Below the pieces are notes generated by a model. The model saw nothing but the letters and a program-made list of their open reading frames with translations, made no database searches and had not been told where the DNA came from. DNA of 64,000 bases from Clostridia bacterium. GTDB taxonomy: Bacteria > Bacillota > Clostridia > Oscillospirales > Acutalibacteraceae. Numbering within the stretch: position 1 is the stretch's first letter; every line of letters begins with the position of its first letter. The stretch is taken from the NCBI GenBank assembly GCA_024404095.1, contig JAKSQO010000007.1, positions 32,732 to 96,731 of the forward strand. Reading direction: 5' to 3'. A program made the position numbers and the translations under genes. Of the stretch, positions 10,096 through 19,172 are shown in pieces.

Positions 10096-11019
10096 TCAGT
10101 CGTTTTCCTTGCCCCATCTCGGTCTTTCGCCGAGAATATCGGAATACATAATTTTGCCCTCAGCAACCTTCATAAGATGCTGACCGTATGCAGATTTACC
10201 GTATTTCTGAGCGGACTCAATAAGAGTCTTCTTTGAAATCCAACGCATATTATATGCAATTTCTTCGGGGGCTGAAACCATAATGCCCTGTAGATTTTCA
10301 ACTGTTCTTATGAAGTTGCACGCATCCGTAAGTGCATCAACTGTACCTGTATCAAGCCATGCAAAACCGCGTCCCATAAGCTTGATATCAAGATCACCGT
10401 TTTCAAGATATATCTGATTGATATCGGAAATTTCAAGCTCTCCTCTCGCTGACGGTTTAAGATTCTTCGCATATTCAACAACGCGGTTATCGTAGAAATA
10501 AAGTCCTGTTACCGCATAGTTTGATTTCGGATTTTTCGGCTTTTCAACAATAGAAACAGGCTTACCGTCTTTATCAAACTCAACAACACCAAACTGCTCG
10601 GGATTGTCAACATGATAACCGAAAATAGTCGCTCTGTCCTTATTCTTTGCAGCCTGTCTGAGCATATGACCGAATCCGCTGCCGTAGAAAAGGTTGTCGC
10701 CGAGAACCATGGCAACGCTGTCCTTACCGATAAACTCCTCACCGATAACGAATGCCTGAGCAAGTCCGTCGGGGCTTTCCTGAACTGCATAGGAAAGCTT
10801 AAGTCCGAACTGATGTCCGTCACCGAGAAGTGTTCTGAACTTCGGTGTATCGTCGGGAGTTGATATAATAAGTATTTCTCTGATTCCTGCCAGCATAAGT
10901 GTTGACATAGGATAATAAATCATCGGCTTGTCATAAACAGGCAGAAGCTGTTTACTTGTAACCATTGTGAGGGGGTAAAGACGTGTGCCTGAACCGCCTG
11001 CAAGTATTATTCCTTTCAT
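10096..11019 (-). CDS. rfbA: Glucose-1-phosphate thymidylyltransferase
   Basis: RmlA makes dTDP-glucose, the first committed step to dTDP-rhamnose. The nucleotidyltransferase signature [16 protein letters not shown] begins at residue 3. The motifs [13 protein letters not shown] and [14 protein letters not shown] follow, as does the family ending in which residues such as [13 protein letters not shown] line the active site. A GGAGG site five bases upstream picks the ATG at 11019 (307 residues) over an in-frame TTG four codons earlier. It follows the fumarase-beta gene after 12 bases. Confidence 0.96.
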   Translation of the reverse strand: MKGIILAGGSGTRLYPLTMVTSKQLLPVYDKPMIYYPMSTLMLAGIREILIISTPDDTPKFRTLLGDGHQFGLKLSYAVQESPDGLAQAFVIGEEFIGKDSVAMVLGDNLFYGSGFGHMLRQAAKNKDRATIFGYHVDNPEQFGVVEFDKDGKPVSIVEKPKNPKSNYAVTGLYFYDNRVVEYAKNLKPSARGELEISDINQIYLENGDLDIKLMGRGFAWLDTGTVDALTDACNFIRTVENLQGIMVSAPEEIAYNMRWISKKTLIESAQKYGKSAYGQHLMKVAEGKIMYSDILGERPRWGKEND

Positions 11020-11031
11020 ACGTTCCTCCAA

Positions 11032-11568
11032 TCAGTCCGCTGATGCGAACATTGTTCCGCCATGGCAGTCAATACCAACTACGAGCGGAAAATTTTTAAT
11101 TTCAATATGTTTTACTGACTCACATCCGAGGTCAAAAAATGCAATTTCCTCGCACTTTTCAACACATTTTGCAGCAAGTGCTCCTGCACCGCCGACAGCA
11201 CACAAATAAACTGCTTTGTTGCGAATTATCGCATCGCAGACATCCTTGTTGCGTCCGCCCTTTCCAATCATAGCGGCAAGTCCGTTATCAAGAAGCAACG
11301 GCGCAAACGGATCCATCCTGCCCGAGGTTGTCGGTCCGCATGAACCAATCGGCAGACCTGCGGGAGCAGGGGTCGGACCTGCGTAATAAATACACGCACC
11401 CTTAAGGTCAAACGGAAGCTCGCCGCCCTCGGCGATAAGCTTCACAATCCTTTTGTGCGCCGCATCACGAGAGGTATAAACCGTACCTGACAGAATCACC
11501 CTGTCACCTGCGTGAAGCAATTCCGCTTTCTCTGCAAGCTCACTTGTGTTAAGTATGTATTCAGACAT
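11032..11568 (-). CDS. Fumarase/tartrate dehydratase class I, beta subunit
   Basis: The protein matches the C-terminal (beta) half of class I Fe-S hydro-lyases. Seen are GDRVILSGTVYTSRDAAHKR near 20, the invariant GPTTSGRMDPF near 80, and the GGAGALAAKCV segment near 125. In two-subunit fumarases this part combines with an alpha subunit holding the 4Fe-4S cluster to hydrate fumarate. No alpha subunit is encoded nearby, which is unusual because the pair is normally adjacent. The start at 11568 (178 residues) is chosen because AGAGGAG lies seven bases before it; it overlaps the preceding coiled-coil gene by eight bases. Confidence 0.88.
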   Translation of the reverse strand: MSEYILNTSELAEKAELLHAGDRVILSGTVYTSRDAAHKRIVKLIAEGGELPFDLKGACIYYAGPTPAPAGLPIGSCGPTTSGRMDPFAPLLLDNGLAAMIGKGGRNKDVCDAIIRNKAVYLCAVGGAGALAAKCVEKCEEIAFFDLGCESVKHIEIKNFPLVVGIDCHGGTMFASAD

Positions 11569-12091
11569 TTCCAAGCTCCTCTGAAAGCTTCTTAAGCAGA
11601 TTCTTGATATCCTTCGCAGGCATATTTTTTGCACCGTCAATCTCCGCAACAACGCCCTTGATTTTTTCTCTGATTCCGTTCAGCTCATCCTCAGCCTGCT
11701 TTACAATTTCCTTTGCTGTAACCGATGCAGTTTCAACGAGCTCATCGCACATTTTTACGGTGTCGCCTGCAAGCTTTTTGCCTGCCTCGTCATATTTGCC
11801 CGCTTTTTCAGACTTTTTAACAAGCATATCGTATTTTGCCTTAATACCCTGAAGCTGCTTTTCAGCCTCCTCAAGACGGGCATCGTTCTCTTTTGCGGCA
11901 TCGCTGAGCGTCTCAACCTGTCGGCTGAGAATAACATTATCCTCAGCAAGCTTGCGGTTAAGTGCATCTTTTTCGTCGATCATAACCTTGTACTTCTGCT
12001 GAGTTTCCTTCAGCTGCTGAATATAGCTTATTACCTCCATACGGTCAAAACCGCCGAACGGGGTCTTTTTAAATAAAACATCTTCTTTCAC
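11561..12091 (-). CDS. DivIVA-like coiled-coil protein with FGGFDR cap
   Basis: This 176-residue protein starts with a short cap, FGGFDRMEVISYIQQL, that resembles the membrane-targeting head of DivIVA/GpsB proteins. A predicted coiled coil runs from about 25 to 95, and a second helical Ala/Lys/Glu-rich part follows. The same cap occurs in the protein at 37639-38313, so the two are paralogues distinct from the true DivIVA at 17505-18635. A role as a cytoplasmic scaffold at division sites or curved membrane is inferred only. It lies 12 bases after the 702-residue membrane protein and overlaps the fumarase-beta gene. Confidence 0.65.
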   Translation of the reverse strand: MKEDVLFKKTPFGGFDRMEVISYIQQLKETQQKYKVMIDEKDALNRKLAEDNVILSRQVETLSDAAKENDARLEEAEKQLQGIKAKYDMLVKKSEKAGKYDEAGKKLAGDTVKMCDELVETASVTAKEIVKQAEDELNGIREKIKGVVAEIDGAKNMPAKDIKNLLKKLSEELGNV

Positions 12092-12103
12092 GGCAAAGCC
12101 TCC

Positions 12104-14212
12104 TTAAGACTCTGATATAGTTTTAGCTGATAAATTGTCTTTGATATATTTCAGATTGGTAACATCGCTCTCACATTTAATAGGAGAGCCACCCGATGTG
12201 CAGTAATACAAATCGCCTGCGTTTGCAGTTTTTGATTCGCCGCTGAGATTGATATACGCTACTGTATTTCCGTTTCGCACAAAATGCTCCATTGCAATAT
12301 TTTCGGCAATCTTATTATACTTACCGTCAGCATAGCTTCCGACCGTTATAGTTCCGTCCGCTTCCTGTGAGAAAGCCATAACTGAGCCATTGTTCATTAT
12401 AATGTAGTCAAAAATATTATCCGCAATCTTTTCCGCGTTTGCTTCCGCACCGAAGCGGTACAGCGTTGAATGCTCATCAATATCAGTAGTTCTGTAATAA
12501 ATACAATCTCCTGACACCTCGCACTCCGCAACATTTTCCGCAACAAGTGCACGCGGTTTAATCTGAGCATTTTCAACCTTTGTGCAATAGAGCTTTCTTC
12601 CGCTCAGAGCATAAACAGAAAGTCCCGATGACATATAGAACTCTGTATCCTTGCCCTTATAATCGGAAATCGTACCTGTTATAACCTTGTTTCCGTCAAA
12701 CCACGCATAAACGCAGTCATTCGATGTTTCATAGGATTTTCTGACATTGTCACGGACATAGTCACTTGCGCTTTCTGCATTGGACCTATCCGCATATTTC
12801 ACAAGCTCATTCATATCGAACTTGTTTTCAACCTTGATAACAGATTTTCTGAGGATCACTCTCGGAATTCCGTTATCGGCAAAAGAAAGTACATTGTTGA
12901 GTGAAACACCTGTTGCAAGTATTTTGTTCGTATACTGATTGTATACGTTGCAGGTATACTCTCCGTCAAATGCAAGGTCAAAATCAATCTTATCAAGCTT
13001 TTCACGGATAGCATCACGCTTGAGCTTATTTTCATACGCTGCGACAGCATTGTTATATGCTGACTTGTCAAGAATGTATCGCTTTATGATGAAGCCGTAC
13101 TCCTTCATATAATCGCCTTCTGACGGGCGTTCAAGAGTCATATCCTTTTCATAGTAGGGGTCATTGACAAAATCATGCCAGTCGACCGCCGCATTGCTGC
13201 TCTTGAAATAATAGAGATTGCCGCCGAAGGAGTAGTCGTTCAGATATACCTCGCTTGCCGCAGAGCAAATCTGACTCGGACTTTCGATATTTTTAACCGA
13301 ATAGACATCAAATGTCTGCTCCTGCTCGGACGCGACCGTATAAATCACTTCAAAGCCGTCAGCAGAATCGCAGAATTTTACGTGGCTTATCTCGCTCGCA
13401 ACATTTGAAGCATCCTCGCCGTATCTCATTCTGTGAAGCGAATAAATTGAACCGTTCTGACGGGTAAAATAAATCACATCACCCGACGACGGAAGAAACA
13501 TCTCAACAATTCCCGAAGGGAGCTGTTTTGCTTTCATATCCGCAACGCTGTAAAAATAACATTGCTTAAGTCCTGAAACGCTTGTACTGTAACAGAGGAA
13601 GGTACCGTCATTGTTTACTGACCAGCCCTCGTCAACACCGCTGCAAACAAGACCGCCGCCGTTTTTCAGCGAACTGCGCTTAGTGACATCAATATATCTG
13701 ATATCATACTTTCCGATTTTAGACTTTGTGTTCACGCTGTAAAAAATCTTCATTCCGTCCGCAGACACTTTAACGTCCTTTATATCATCCGTTTTAAATG
13801 TATCCTCATTTTCAAGTCTGATAAATGTTGTCTTATCAGATGAATATATCATACCGACAGGAGAATCATTCTGTCTGCTTCTGATAAAGCCTTTAACTCC
13901 GAGAATAACAATTCCGACAGCAAGAAGCGATGCAACGGTTACCAGCAATGCTCTGAATATTTTATTTGAACCCGAAATAAACGGGATTTTTTTCTTAATC
14001 AGTTCTTTTGTTTCTGAAATTTTACCTTCCTGTCTTTTCTTTGACTGAAGGTCTGTAGCTATGGGTTCAGGTGTCTCAAAGTCCTCAAGAGGCTGAATAT
14101 CCCCCGAAAAATCCATTGCCTCAAAAATCGGCAAAAGCTCAGACTCTTTTACAGCCCGAGCGTCATCGTCGTATTCTTCATTTTTCAATGCGAATTCGTC
14201 GTCTTTTTTCAT
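12104..14212 (-). CDS. Unknown single-pass membrane protein with a large extracytoplasmic repeat domain
   Basis: I do not recognise a named family. The 702 residues comprise an acidic cytoplasmic N-terminus (1-75), one transmembrane segment at about 86-108, and a roughly 590-residue outer part. That part is rich in short beta-strand stretches with recurring Y-x-[YV] patterns (IFYSVN, FLCYSTS, IYYRTT, VMAFSQ, VAYIN), suggesting a beta-propeller like the WD40/DUF5050 surface folds. A GAGGGTG ribosome site precedes the ATG. It is co-directional with the DivIVA-like gene 12 bases downstream, so the pair may work together at the envelope; that link is inference. Confidence 0.6.
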   Translation of the reverse strand: MKKDDEFALKNEEYDDDARAVKESELLPIFEAMDFSGDIQPLEDFETPEPIATDLQSKKRQEGKISETKELIKKKIPFISGSNKIFRALLVTVASLLAVGIVILGVKGFIRSRQNDSPVGMIYSSDKTTFIRLENEDTFKTDDIKDVKVSADGMKIFYSVNTKSKIGKYDIRYIDVTKRSSLKNGGGLVCSGVDEGWSVNNDGTFLCYSTSVSGLKQCYFYSVADMKAKQLPSGIVEMFLPSSGDVIYFTRQNGSIYSLHRMRYGEDASNVASEISHVKFCDSADGFEVIYTVASEQEQTFDVYSVKNIESPSQICSAASEVYLNDYSFGGNLYYFKSSNAAVDWHDFVNDPYYEKDMTLERPSEGDYMKEYGFIIKRYILDKSAYNNAVAAYENKLKRDAIREKLDKIDFDLAFDGEYTCNVYNQYTNKILATGVSLNNVLSFADNGIPRVILRKSVIKVENKFDMNELVKYADRSNAESASDYVRDNVRKSYETSNDCVYAWFDGNKVITGTISDYKGKDTEFYMSSGLSVYALSGRKLYCTKVENAQIKPRALVAENVAECEVSGDCIYYRTTDIDEHSTLYRFGAEANAEKIADNIFDYIIMNNGSVMAFSQEADGTITVGSYADGKYNKIAENIAMEHFVRNGNTVAYINLSGESKTANAGDLYYCTSGGSPIKCESDVTNLKYIKDNLSAKTISES

Positions 14213-14227
14213 AAATTCACCCTCAGA

Positions 14228-14253
14228 CTGTTCCGCCGATTAAGACGGAACAG
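14228..14253. repeat. Intercistronic inverted repeat
   Basis: A 10-bp stem (14228-14237 with 14244-14253, one wobble) with a six-base loop lies between the transketolase C-subunit stop and the ribosome site of the 702-residue protein gene. No T-run follows on either strand, so an mRNA-processing or stabilising hairpin is more likely than a terminator. Confidence 0.5.
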
Positions 14254-14269
14254 CCCGAAAAAATCATAA

Positions 14270-15217
14270 TTATTTCATTGCGATTGCTTTCTTTGCCTTC
14301 TCAACAATGTTTGAAGCACAAAGACCGTAGAGCTTAAGCATTTCAACTGCGGGGCCTGAACCGCCGAACTTGTCTTCAACACCTACTCTTACAACAGGAA
14401 CAGGGTTAGCCTCACAAACAACCTCAGCAACAGCCGAGCCGAGACCGCCGATAATATTGTGCTCCTCAGCGGTAACGATAGCGCCTGTTTCTGCGGCAGC
14501 CTCAAGGATAATATCCTTGTCAATCGGCTTGATTGTGTGAATATTGATAACTCTTGCAGAGATACCCTCTTCAGCAAGCATATCCTTGGCAATCATAGCC
14601 TCATTTACCATAAGACCTGTCGCAACAATTGTTACATCCTTACCGTCAGCCATCTTGATGCCCTTACCGATTTCAAACTTATAGTTATCAGGGTCGTTGA
14701 AGCGTGGAACTGCAAGTCTGCCGAAACGGAGATATACAGGGCCCTCATACTCTGCTGCTGCAAAAACAGCTGCACGAGCTTCAACATCATCAGCAGGGTT
14801 GATGATAACCATGCCGGGAATTGTTCTCATAAGAGCAATATCCTCACAGCACTGGTGGCTTGCGCCGTCCTCACCGACTGAAATACCTGCGTGTGTAGCG
14901 CCGAGCTTAACATTGAGGTGAGGATAACCGATTGTATTACGAACCTGCTCAAAAGCCCTGCCTGCAAGGAACATTGCAAATGAGCTTGCGAAAACTGTAT
15001 GACCTGTTGTTGCGAGACCTGCGGCAACGCCTACAAGGTTAGCCTCAGCGATACCTGCATCAATAAATCTCTCAGGAAATGCCTTTTTGAACATACCTGT
15101 CTTTGTTGCGGCTGCAAGGTCGGCATCCATAACAATAAGCTTTTCGTCCTTTTCGCCTAACTCAACAAGTGCTTTACCGTAAGCTTCTCTTGTTGCGGTT
15201 TTAATTACATCTGCCAT
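14270..15217 (-). CDS. Transketolase, C-terminal subunit
   Basis: This is the pyrimidine-binding plus C-terminal half of a split transketolase (315 residues), which joins the N-terminal subunit to move two-carbon ketol units in the pentose phosphate pathway. Visible are the start TREAYGKALVELGEKDEKLIV, the TPP-pyrimidine region RFIDAGIAEANLVGVAAGLA near 50 with the conserved Glu, FASSFAMFLAGRAFEQVRN near 75, and the C-terminal VTAEEHNIIGGLGSAVAEV domain. It begins three bases after the stop of the N-subunit, with its ribosome site inside that gene's end. Confidence 0.95.
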   Translation of the reverse strand: MADVIKTATREAYGKALVELGEKDEKLIVMDADLAAATKTGMFKKAFPERFIDAGIAEANLVGVAAGLATTGHTVFASSFAMFLAGRAFEQVRNTIGYPHLNVKLGATHAGISVGEDGASHQCCEDIALMRTIPGMVIINPADDVEARAAVFAAAEYEGPVYLRFGRLAVPRFNDPDNYKFEIGKGIKMADGKDVTIVATGLMVNEAMIAKDMLAEEGISARVINIHTIKPIDKDIILEAAAETGAIVTAEEHNIIGGLGSAVAEVVCEANPVPVVRVGVEDKFGGSGPAVEMLKLYGLCASNIVEKAKKAIAMK

Positions 15218-15220
15218 TTC

Positions 15221-16063
15221 TTACGCCTCCAATTCTGCAAGTTGTGCCTTAAGCTCTGCCATTGCCTGCTCATACTGCTCAGCATTGGGAGCTGTGCCGT
15301 GCCATGAGCACTGGTCTTCCATAAATGAAACACCCTTGCCCTTGACAGTCTTTGCAATAATTGCGGTGGGCTTGCCCTTGAATTCCTTAGCTGCCTGGAA
15401 AGCGGCATCAATTTCGTCAAAGGAATGACCGCAGATTTCTATAACATTCCAGCCGAATGCACGGAACTTTTCGGGAATAGGATAAGGAGAGTTAACCTCT
15501 GCAACTGAGCCGTCAATCTGAAGACCGTTGTTATCAACAACTGCGACAAGATTATCAAGACCCTTGGCTGAAGCAAACATAGCTGCCTCCCATACCTGAC
15601 CTTCCTGAATTTCACCGTCACCGAGTGCTGTGTATACTCTGTAATCCTTGCCATCAAGCTTAGCACCGAGTGCCATACCGACAGCGGTTGAGATACCCTG
15701 ACCGAGTGAGCCTGTGCTCATGTCAACACCGGGTGTAAGCTTCATGCTGGGATGACCCTGAAGCATTGCGCCGGGCTTACGGAGATTTTTAATTTCTGCG
15801 GGAGAGAAAAAACCCTTGTGAGCAAGAACTGCATAAAGTGCAGGAGCTGTGTGACCCTTTGAAAGAACAAAGCGGTCTCTGTTTTCGTCCTTGGGATTTT
15901 TGGGATCTACATTCATATGTTCAAAATAGAGATAAGTGAGAATATCTGCTATTGAAAGAGATCCGCCGGGATGACCTGATTTTGCATTGAACACGCCTTC
16001 GATTACGCCCATACGAACTGTGCAGGCCTTAATCTGTAACTGTTTTTTAGTTGCTGCGTCCAA
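15221..16063 (-). CDS. Transketolase, N-terminal subunit
   Basis: The TPP diphosphate-binding half (280 residues) carries GHPGGSLS near 35, SKGHTAPALYA near 75, and the thiamine motif GDGEIQEGQVWEAAMFASAKGLDNLVAVVDNN near 150. The frame stays open upstream into rluD, but a perfect GGAGGTG followed by six Ts and a TTG at 16063 marks the start. This gives the usual family beginning (x-x-KKQLQIKACTVRMGVIEGVFNAKSGHPGG) and removes the overlap with rluD. TTG starts recur in this genome. Confidence 0.93.
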   Translation of the reverse strand: MDAATKKQLQIKACTVRMGVIEGVFNAKSGHPGGSLSIADILTYLYFEHMNVDPKNPKDENRDRFVLSKGHTAPALYAVLAHKGFFSPAEIKNLRKPGAMLQGHPSMKLTPGVDMSTGSLGQGISTAVGMALGAKLDGKDYRVYTALGDGEIQEGQVWEAAMFASAKGLDNLVAVVDNNGLQIDGSVAEVNSPYPIPEKFRAFGWNVIEICGHSFDEIDAAFQAAKEFKGKPTAIIAKTVKGKGVSFMEDQCSWHGTAPNAEQYEQAMAELKAQLAELEA

Positions 16064-16094
16064 AAAAACACCTCCAATTATCTGACTGAACAAG

Positions 16095-17021
16095 TCATTC
16101 GACATCATTCAGTGACTGACTTTTTAAAAAGCTTTTAAAATATTGCGGAACGTCTGAGCTGAACTCAAGGTATCTTCCGTCACGAGGATGGATAAAGCCT
16201 ATAAGCCCTGCGTGCAGGCATTGACCGTTAAGTGAGGTTACTCCGTTTTTCGGTCCGTAAACAGGGTCGCCTGCTACGGGATGTCCGATGTGTGACATAT
16301 GAACTCTAATCTGATGAGTTCTGCCCGTTTCGAGAGTAACTTTGATATACGAGAACTTATCGTTTGAGTCGATAACCTCGTAATGTGAAACCGCGTTGCG
16401 TGAATTTTTATCCGTCACGCACATTTTCTTGCGATCCTTGGGACTTCTTCCTATCGGAGCATCAACCGTTCCCGACAGCTCTTTAAATCTGCCGTGCACA
16501 ACAGCACGGTACTGACGTTTAAAGCTGTGCTCCTTTATCTGCTCGGCAAGCTTTTCGTGTGCAAAATCATTTTTCGCAACAATAAGCAGGCCGCTTGTAT
16601 CCTTGTCAATACGGTGGACAATTCCGGGTCGGATAACACCGTTGATACCCGAAAGGCTGTCTCCGCAATGGTAAAGCAGAGCGTTGACAAGCGTTCCGTT
16701 GTAGTTGCCTGCGGCAGGATGAACCACCATACCTCTCGGTTTATTCACAACAAGCAGGTCATCATCCTCATAAACCACATCAAGCGGAATATTCTCGGGC
16801 TTAGCTTCAATTCCGACAGGCTCGGGCGGTGTGAAAACAACCTCGTCACCCGACTTCAGCTTAAAGCCCTTTGAAACTGTCTTTCCGTTGACGGAAACGT
16901 CACCGTTTTCAAGTATTTTCTGAATATGTGAACGTGTGAAATCAGCGCACAGCTCGGAAAGAGCCTTGTCAATTCTTGCGCCTGCATAATTTTCGGGAAT
17001 AATGACAGTAATTTCATCCAT
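16095..17021 (-). CDS. rluD: RluA/RluD-family 23S rRNA pseudouridine synthase
   Basis: An S4 RNA-binding domain (RIDKALSELCADFTRSHIQKILENG near residue 15) precedes the RluA catalytic domain. The catalytic aspartate lies in GIVHRIDKDTSGLLIVAK near 125, and the second motif GRTHQIRVHMSHIGHPVAGDPVYG lies near 220. Length from the ATG at 17021 is 308. That start overlaps the lspA stop by eight bases and has a GGGTGA site; an upstream extension inside lspA looks spurious. The lspA-rluD order is standard in Firmicutes. Confidence 0.94.
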   Translation of the reverse strand: MDEITVIIPENYAGARIDKALSELCADFTRSHIQKILENGDVSVNGKTVSKGFKLKSGDEVVFTPPEPVGIEAKPENIPLDVVYEDDDLLVVNKPRGMVVHPAAGNYNGTLVNALLYHCGDSLSGINGVIRPGIVHRIDKDTSGLLIVAKNDFAHEKLAEQIKEHSFKRQYRAVVHGRFKELSGTVDAPIGRSPKDRKKMCVTDKNSRNAVSHYEVIDSNDKFSYIKVTLETGRTHQIRVHMSHIGHPVAGDPVYGPKNGVTSLNGQCLHAGLIGFIHPRDGRYLEFSSDVPQYFKSFLKSQSLNDVE

Positions 17022-17505
17022 TGCCGTCACCCTTCTTCTTTTCCGAACGCTCTCTGAAAATATCATAAATCAGATAGCCGATGAGCATAAACGCTCCGAC
17101 GGTTACAAGAATATCCGCAAAATTGAATACTGCGAAATCCATAAACTGAACCTCGATAAAATCGACAACGTATCCTCTGAAAATTCTGTCAATCAGATTT
17201 CCGAGACCGCCCGAAATTATCAGCGTCGCGCACACAAGGCAGTATTTTGACTTTAGCTTGCCCGAAAGGACGTACACAATACCGGCAAGAAGAACTATAC
17301 CTGTGAAAACAGACAGAAGCGCTGTACTCTGAGAAAAAGAGCCGAATGCCGCGCCTGTATTGCGGACATATCTCCAACCGATAAATCCGTTGATAAACTC
17401 AGCGGAAAGTACGGGCTGCAAATCACGTTCAATCACATATTTAATTAACTGGTCGGCAACGGTCAGTATTGCCACTGCCGCCAGACTTATCAATGAGACT
17501 GTCAT
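17014..17505 (-). CDS. lspA: Lipoprotein signal peptidase (SPase II)
   Basis: LspA is the membrane aspartic protease that removes the signal peptide of diacylglyceryl-modified prolipoproteins. Four hydrophobic segments are visible in 163 residues. Conserved motifs are VRNTGAAFGSF near 50, GGLGNLIDRIFRGYVVDFIEV near 110 with the first catalytic Asp, and FNFADI near 135 with the second. Its ATG overlaps the divIVA stop as TAATG, indicating coupled translation. The lipoprotein at 54112-54660 would be a client. Confidence 0.96.
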   Translation of the reverse strand: MTVSLISLAAVAILTVADQLIKYVIERDLQPVLSAEFINGFIGWRYVRNTGAAFGSFSQSTALLSVFTGIVLLAGIVYVLSGKLKSKYCLVCATLIISGGLGNLIDRIFRGYVVDFIEVQFMDFAVFNFADILVTVGAFMLIGYLIYDIFRERSEKKKGDGNG

Positions 17506-18635
17506 TACTTTCGGAAAAAACCTTTCAGCTTTGATGAGAATCCGCCGCCGTTATCGTTGTCATCGTCATCAAAATCATCTATTTCGTCATCGTCAATTTC
17601 TTCTGCATTGTCGTATGTAGGAATATTGTCGAGATTAACCTTGAAGCCTGTTTCCTCGTTATCTCTTCTGGGCTTTGTGAACATTATGTCACCTGAACCC
17701 TCCTGAGAGATTTCCTGAGAGAGCTTTTCAACCTCTTCCTCAGCTTCGTCAATATCGGGAACGATGTATTCTTCGCTCTCAAACTCAACCGCAGCTTCCT
17801 CTTCTTCTGTTTCTTCCTCGACTGCTTCATCCTCGATATCTGTATCAATTGTTTCGTCAATCATCTGCTGAAGCTGTTCAACGTCAATTTCTTTTTCTTC
17901 TGCTGCTTCTTCAGCAACCTCTTCGGGAACGATTTCCTCTGCTGTTTCCTCAACAACAGGTGCCTCTTCCTCAGCAGGCTCTTCAACTACCTCTTCCTCA
18001 GCTACTTCTTCAGCAGCTTCTTCAGCCTTTTTCTCTTCCTCAAACTTTGCATATACAACTTCGGGAAGCTGTTCGATAAGTGCAAGCTGTTCGTTATATG
18101 CGTCAAGAATCTGCTGCTTGAACTTGGTAACCTCAACCTTCATCATCTCAAGAGCTGCTTCTTCTTTAATCATTGTATCTCTTGCTGAAACAGCGGCTGA
18201 CTTTGAATCATATGTTGCGTCATAAACCATCTTCTCAGCCTGTGCCTGAGCCTCAGCGATAATTGCCTGAGCCTGGTATTCAGCCTGCTGAAGCTTATCG
18301 TTGATAACAGCATCTATTCTGTCATTTTCAGTCTTTGCTCTTTCCTCTGCATCACCGAGGAGTGCATCTGCCTTTGCCTGTGCTTCATTTGTGATTTTTT
18401 CTGCCATACGCTGAGCTGTAAGAAGAGCATTGCGGATATTGTCCTCGTCCTTTCTGTACTCTTCGATTCTTTCAGCGAGAAGACCTATCTTCTTATACAT
18501 TTCTCCGTTCTCACGGAACATCTGCTCGTAGGATTCTGAAACTTCTTCAAAGAAAGCATCTACGCTTGTAGCCTTGTATGCATTTCTGCCGGAGGCATCA
18601 AAATGATGGTTTTTAATTTTTGCGGGTGTTAACAT
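17505..18635 (-). CDS. divIVA: DivIVA, cell-division/polar scaffold protein
   Basis: The N-terminus (LTPAKIKNHHFDASGRNAYKATSVDAFFEEVSESYEQM) is the DivIVA membrane-binding cap. It is followed by a long coiled coil at about 40-190 rich in Ala/Glu/Gln. From about 205 to 300 there is a strongly acidic Glu/Ala/Val segment, then an Asp-rich stretch and a basic C-terminal end. At 376 residues it is about twice the Bacillus length because of this acidic tail. DivIVA binds negatively curved membrane and localises partners at septa or poles. Position downstream of sepF and upstream of lspA is the classic division-cluster order. Confidence 0.92.
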   Translation of the reverse strand: MLTPAKIKNHHFDASGRNAYKATSVDAFFEEVSESYEQMFRENGEMYKKIGLLAERIEEYRKDEDNIRNALLTAQRMAEKITNEAQAKADALLGDAEERAKTENDRIDAVINDKLQQAEYQAQAIIAEAQAQAEKMVYDATYDSKSAAVSARDTMIKEEAALEMMKVEVTKFKQQILDAYNEQLALIEQLPEVVYAKFEEEKKAEEAAEEVAEEEVVEEPAEEEAPVVEETAEEIVPEEVAEEAAEEKEIDVEQLQQMIDETIDTDIEDEAVEEETEEEEAAVEFESEEYIVPDIDEAEEEVEKLSQEISQEGSGDIMFTKPRRDNEETGFKVNLDNIPTYDNAEEIDDDEIDDFDDDDNDNGGGFSSKLKGFFRK

Positions 18636-18677
18636 AAGCTTGTCCTCCTGTATTTTAAACTTTTATATTTTGTAAAA

Positions 18678-19154
18678 TCAATATGCATGCTCGATACCGT
18701 CAAGCATTTCGCCGGTAAGCGGAACGTTATACGGAGTGATGATATAAACTCTGCCTGCAATACGCTTCATCTCGCCGCTGTTTGCATAAGCAACACCGCT
18801 GAGGAAGTCAATAATTCTTACAGAAACATCGTTCGGGCAGGTTTCAAGATTGAGAACAACAATTCTCTTGTCATTGATATCGTCTGCAACGCTTCCGACA
18901 TCCTCGTAACGGTCAAGCTTGTTGAAAACAATCTTTGCTTTTGCTGCCGCCTGAGCATTTGCAGGAGAAGAAGCACGCATATCAACTACCTTGCTGTCGC
19001 TGTCATTGCGTGAATGCGCAAAGCCGAAGCTGTTGCTTCTTACATCTCTTGAATAATCATCAGCCTCACGCTCGTTTTCTTCAAGATCCATATCATCATA
19101 ATATTCTTCTTCTGAAACGCTGAAAAGATTCTTGATTTTATTACCGATACTCAT
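18678..19154 (-). CDS. sepF: SepF, FtsZ-anchoring division protein
   Basis: SepF links FtsZ to the membrane. The 158-residue protein has an amphipathic N-terminal helix (MSIGNKIKNLFSVSEEE), an acidic linker, and the C-terminal beta-sandwich domain: VVDMRASSPANAQ near 55, RIVVLNLETCPNDVSVRIIDFLSGVAYANSG near 100, and the ending VYIITPYNVPLTGEM. The ATG at 19154 has GGAGG eight bases upstream. Another in-frame ATG two codons earlier is only two bases from that site and is therefore unlikely. Confidence 0.95.
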   Translation of the reverse strand: MSIGNKIKNLFSVSEEEYYDDMDLEENEREADDYSRDVRSNSFGFAHSRNDSDSKVVDMRASSPANAQAAAKAKIVFNKLDRYEDVGSVADDINDKRIVVLNLETCPNDVSVRIIDFLSGVAYANSGEMKRIAGRVYIITPYNVPLTGEMLDGIEHAY

Positions 19155-19172
19155 AACCATATCCTCCAAAAT

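Noticed and set aside
10082..10117. Longer N-terminus for rfbC reaching into rfbA
   Set aside because: The family N-terminus and a well-placed AGAGG site support the start at 10081.
17760..18020. Strongly biased CTT/CCT-rich stretch that looks like a simple repeat
   Set aside because: It is the Glu/Ala/Val-rich coding region of divIVA read from the opposite strand; no fixed repeat unit exists.
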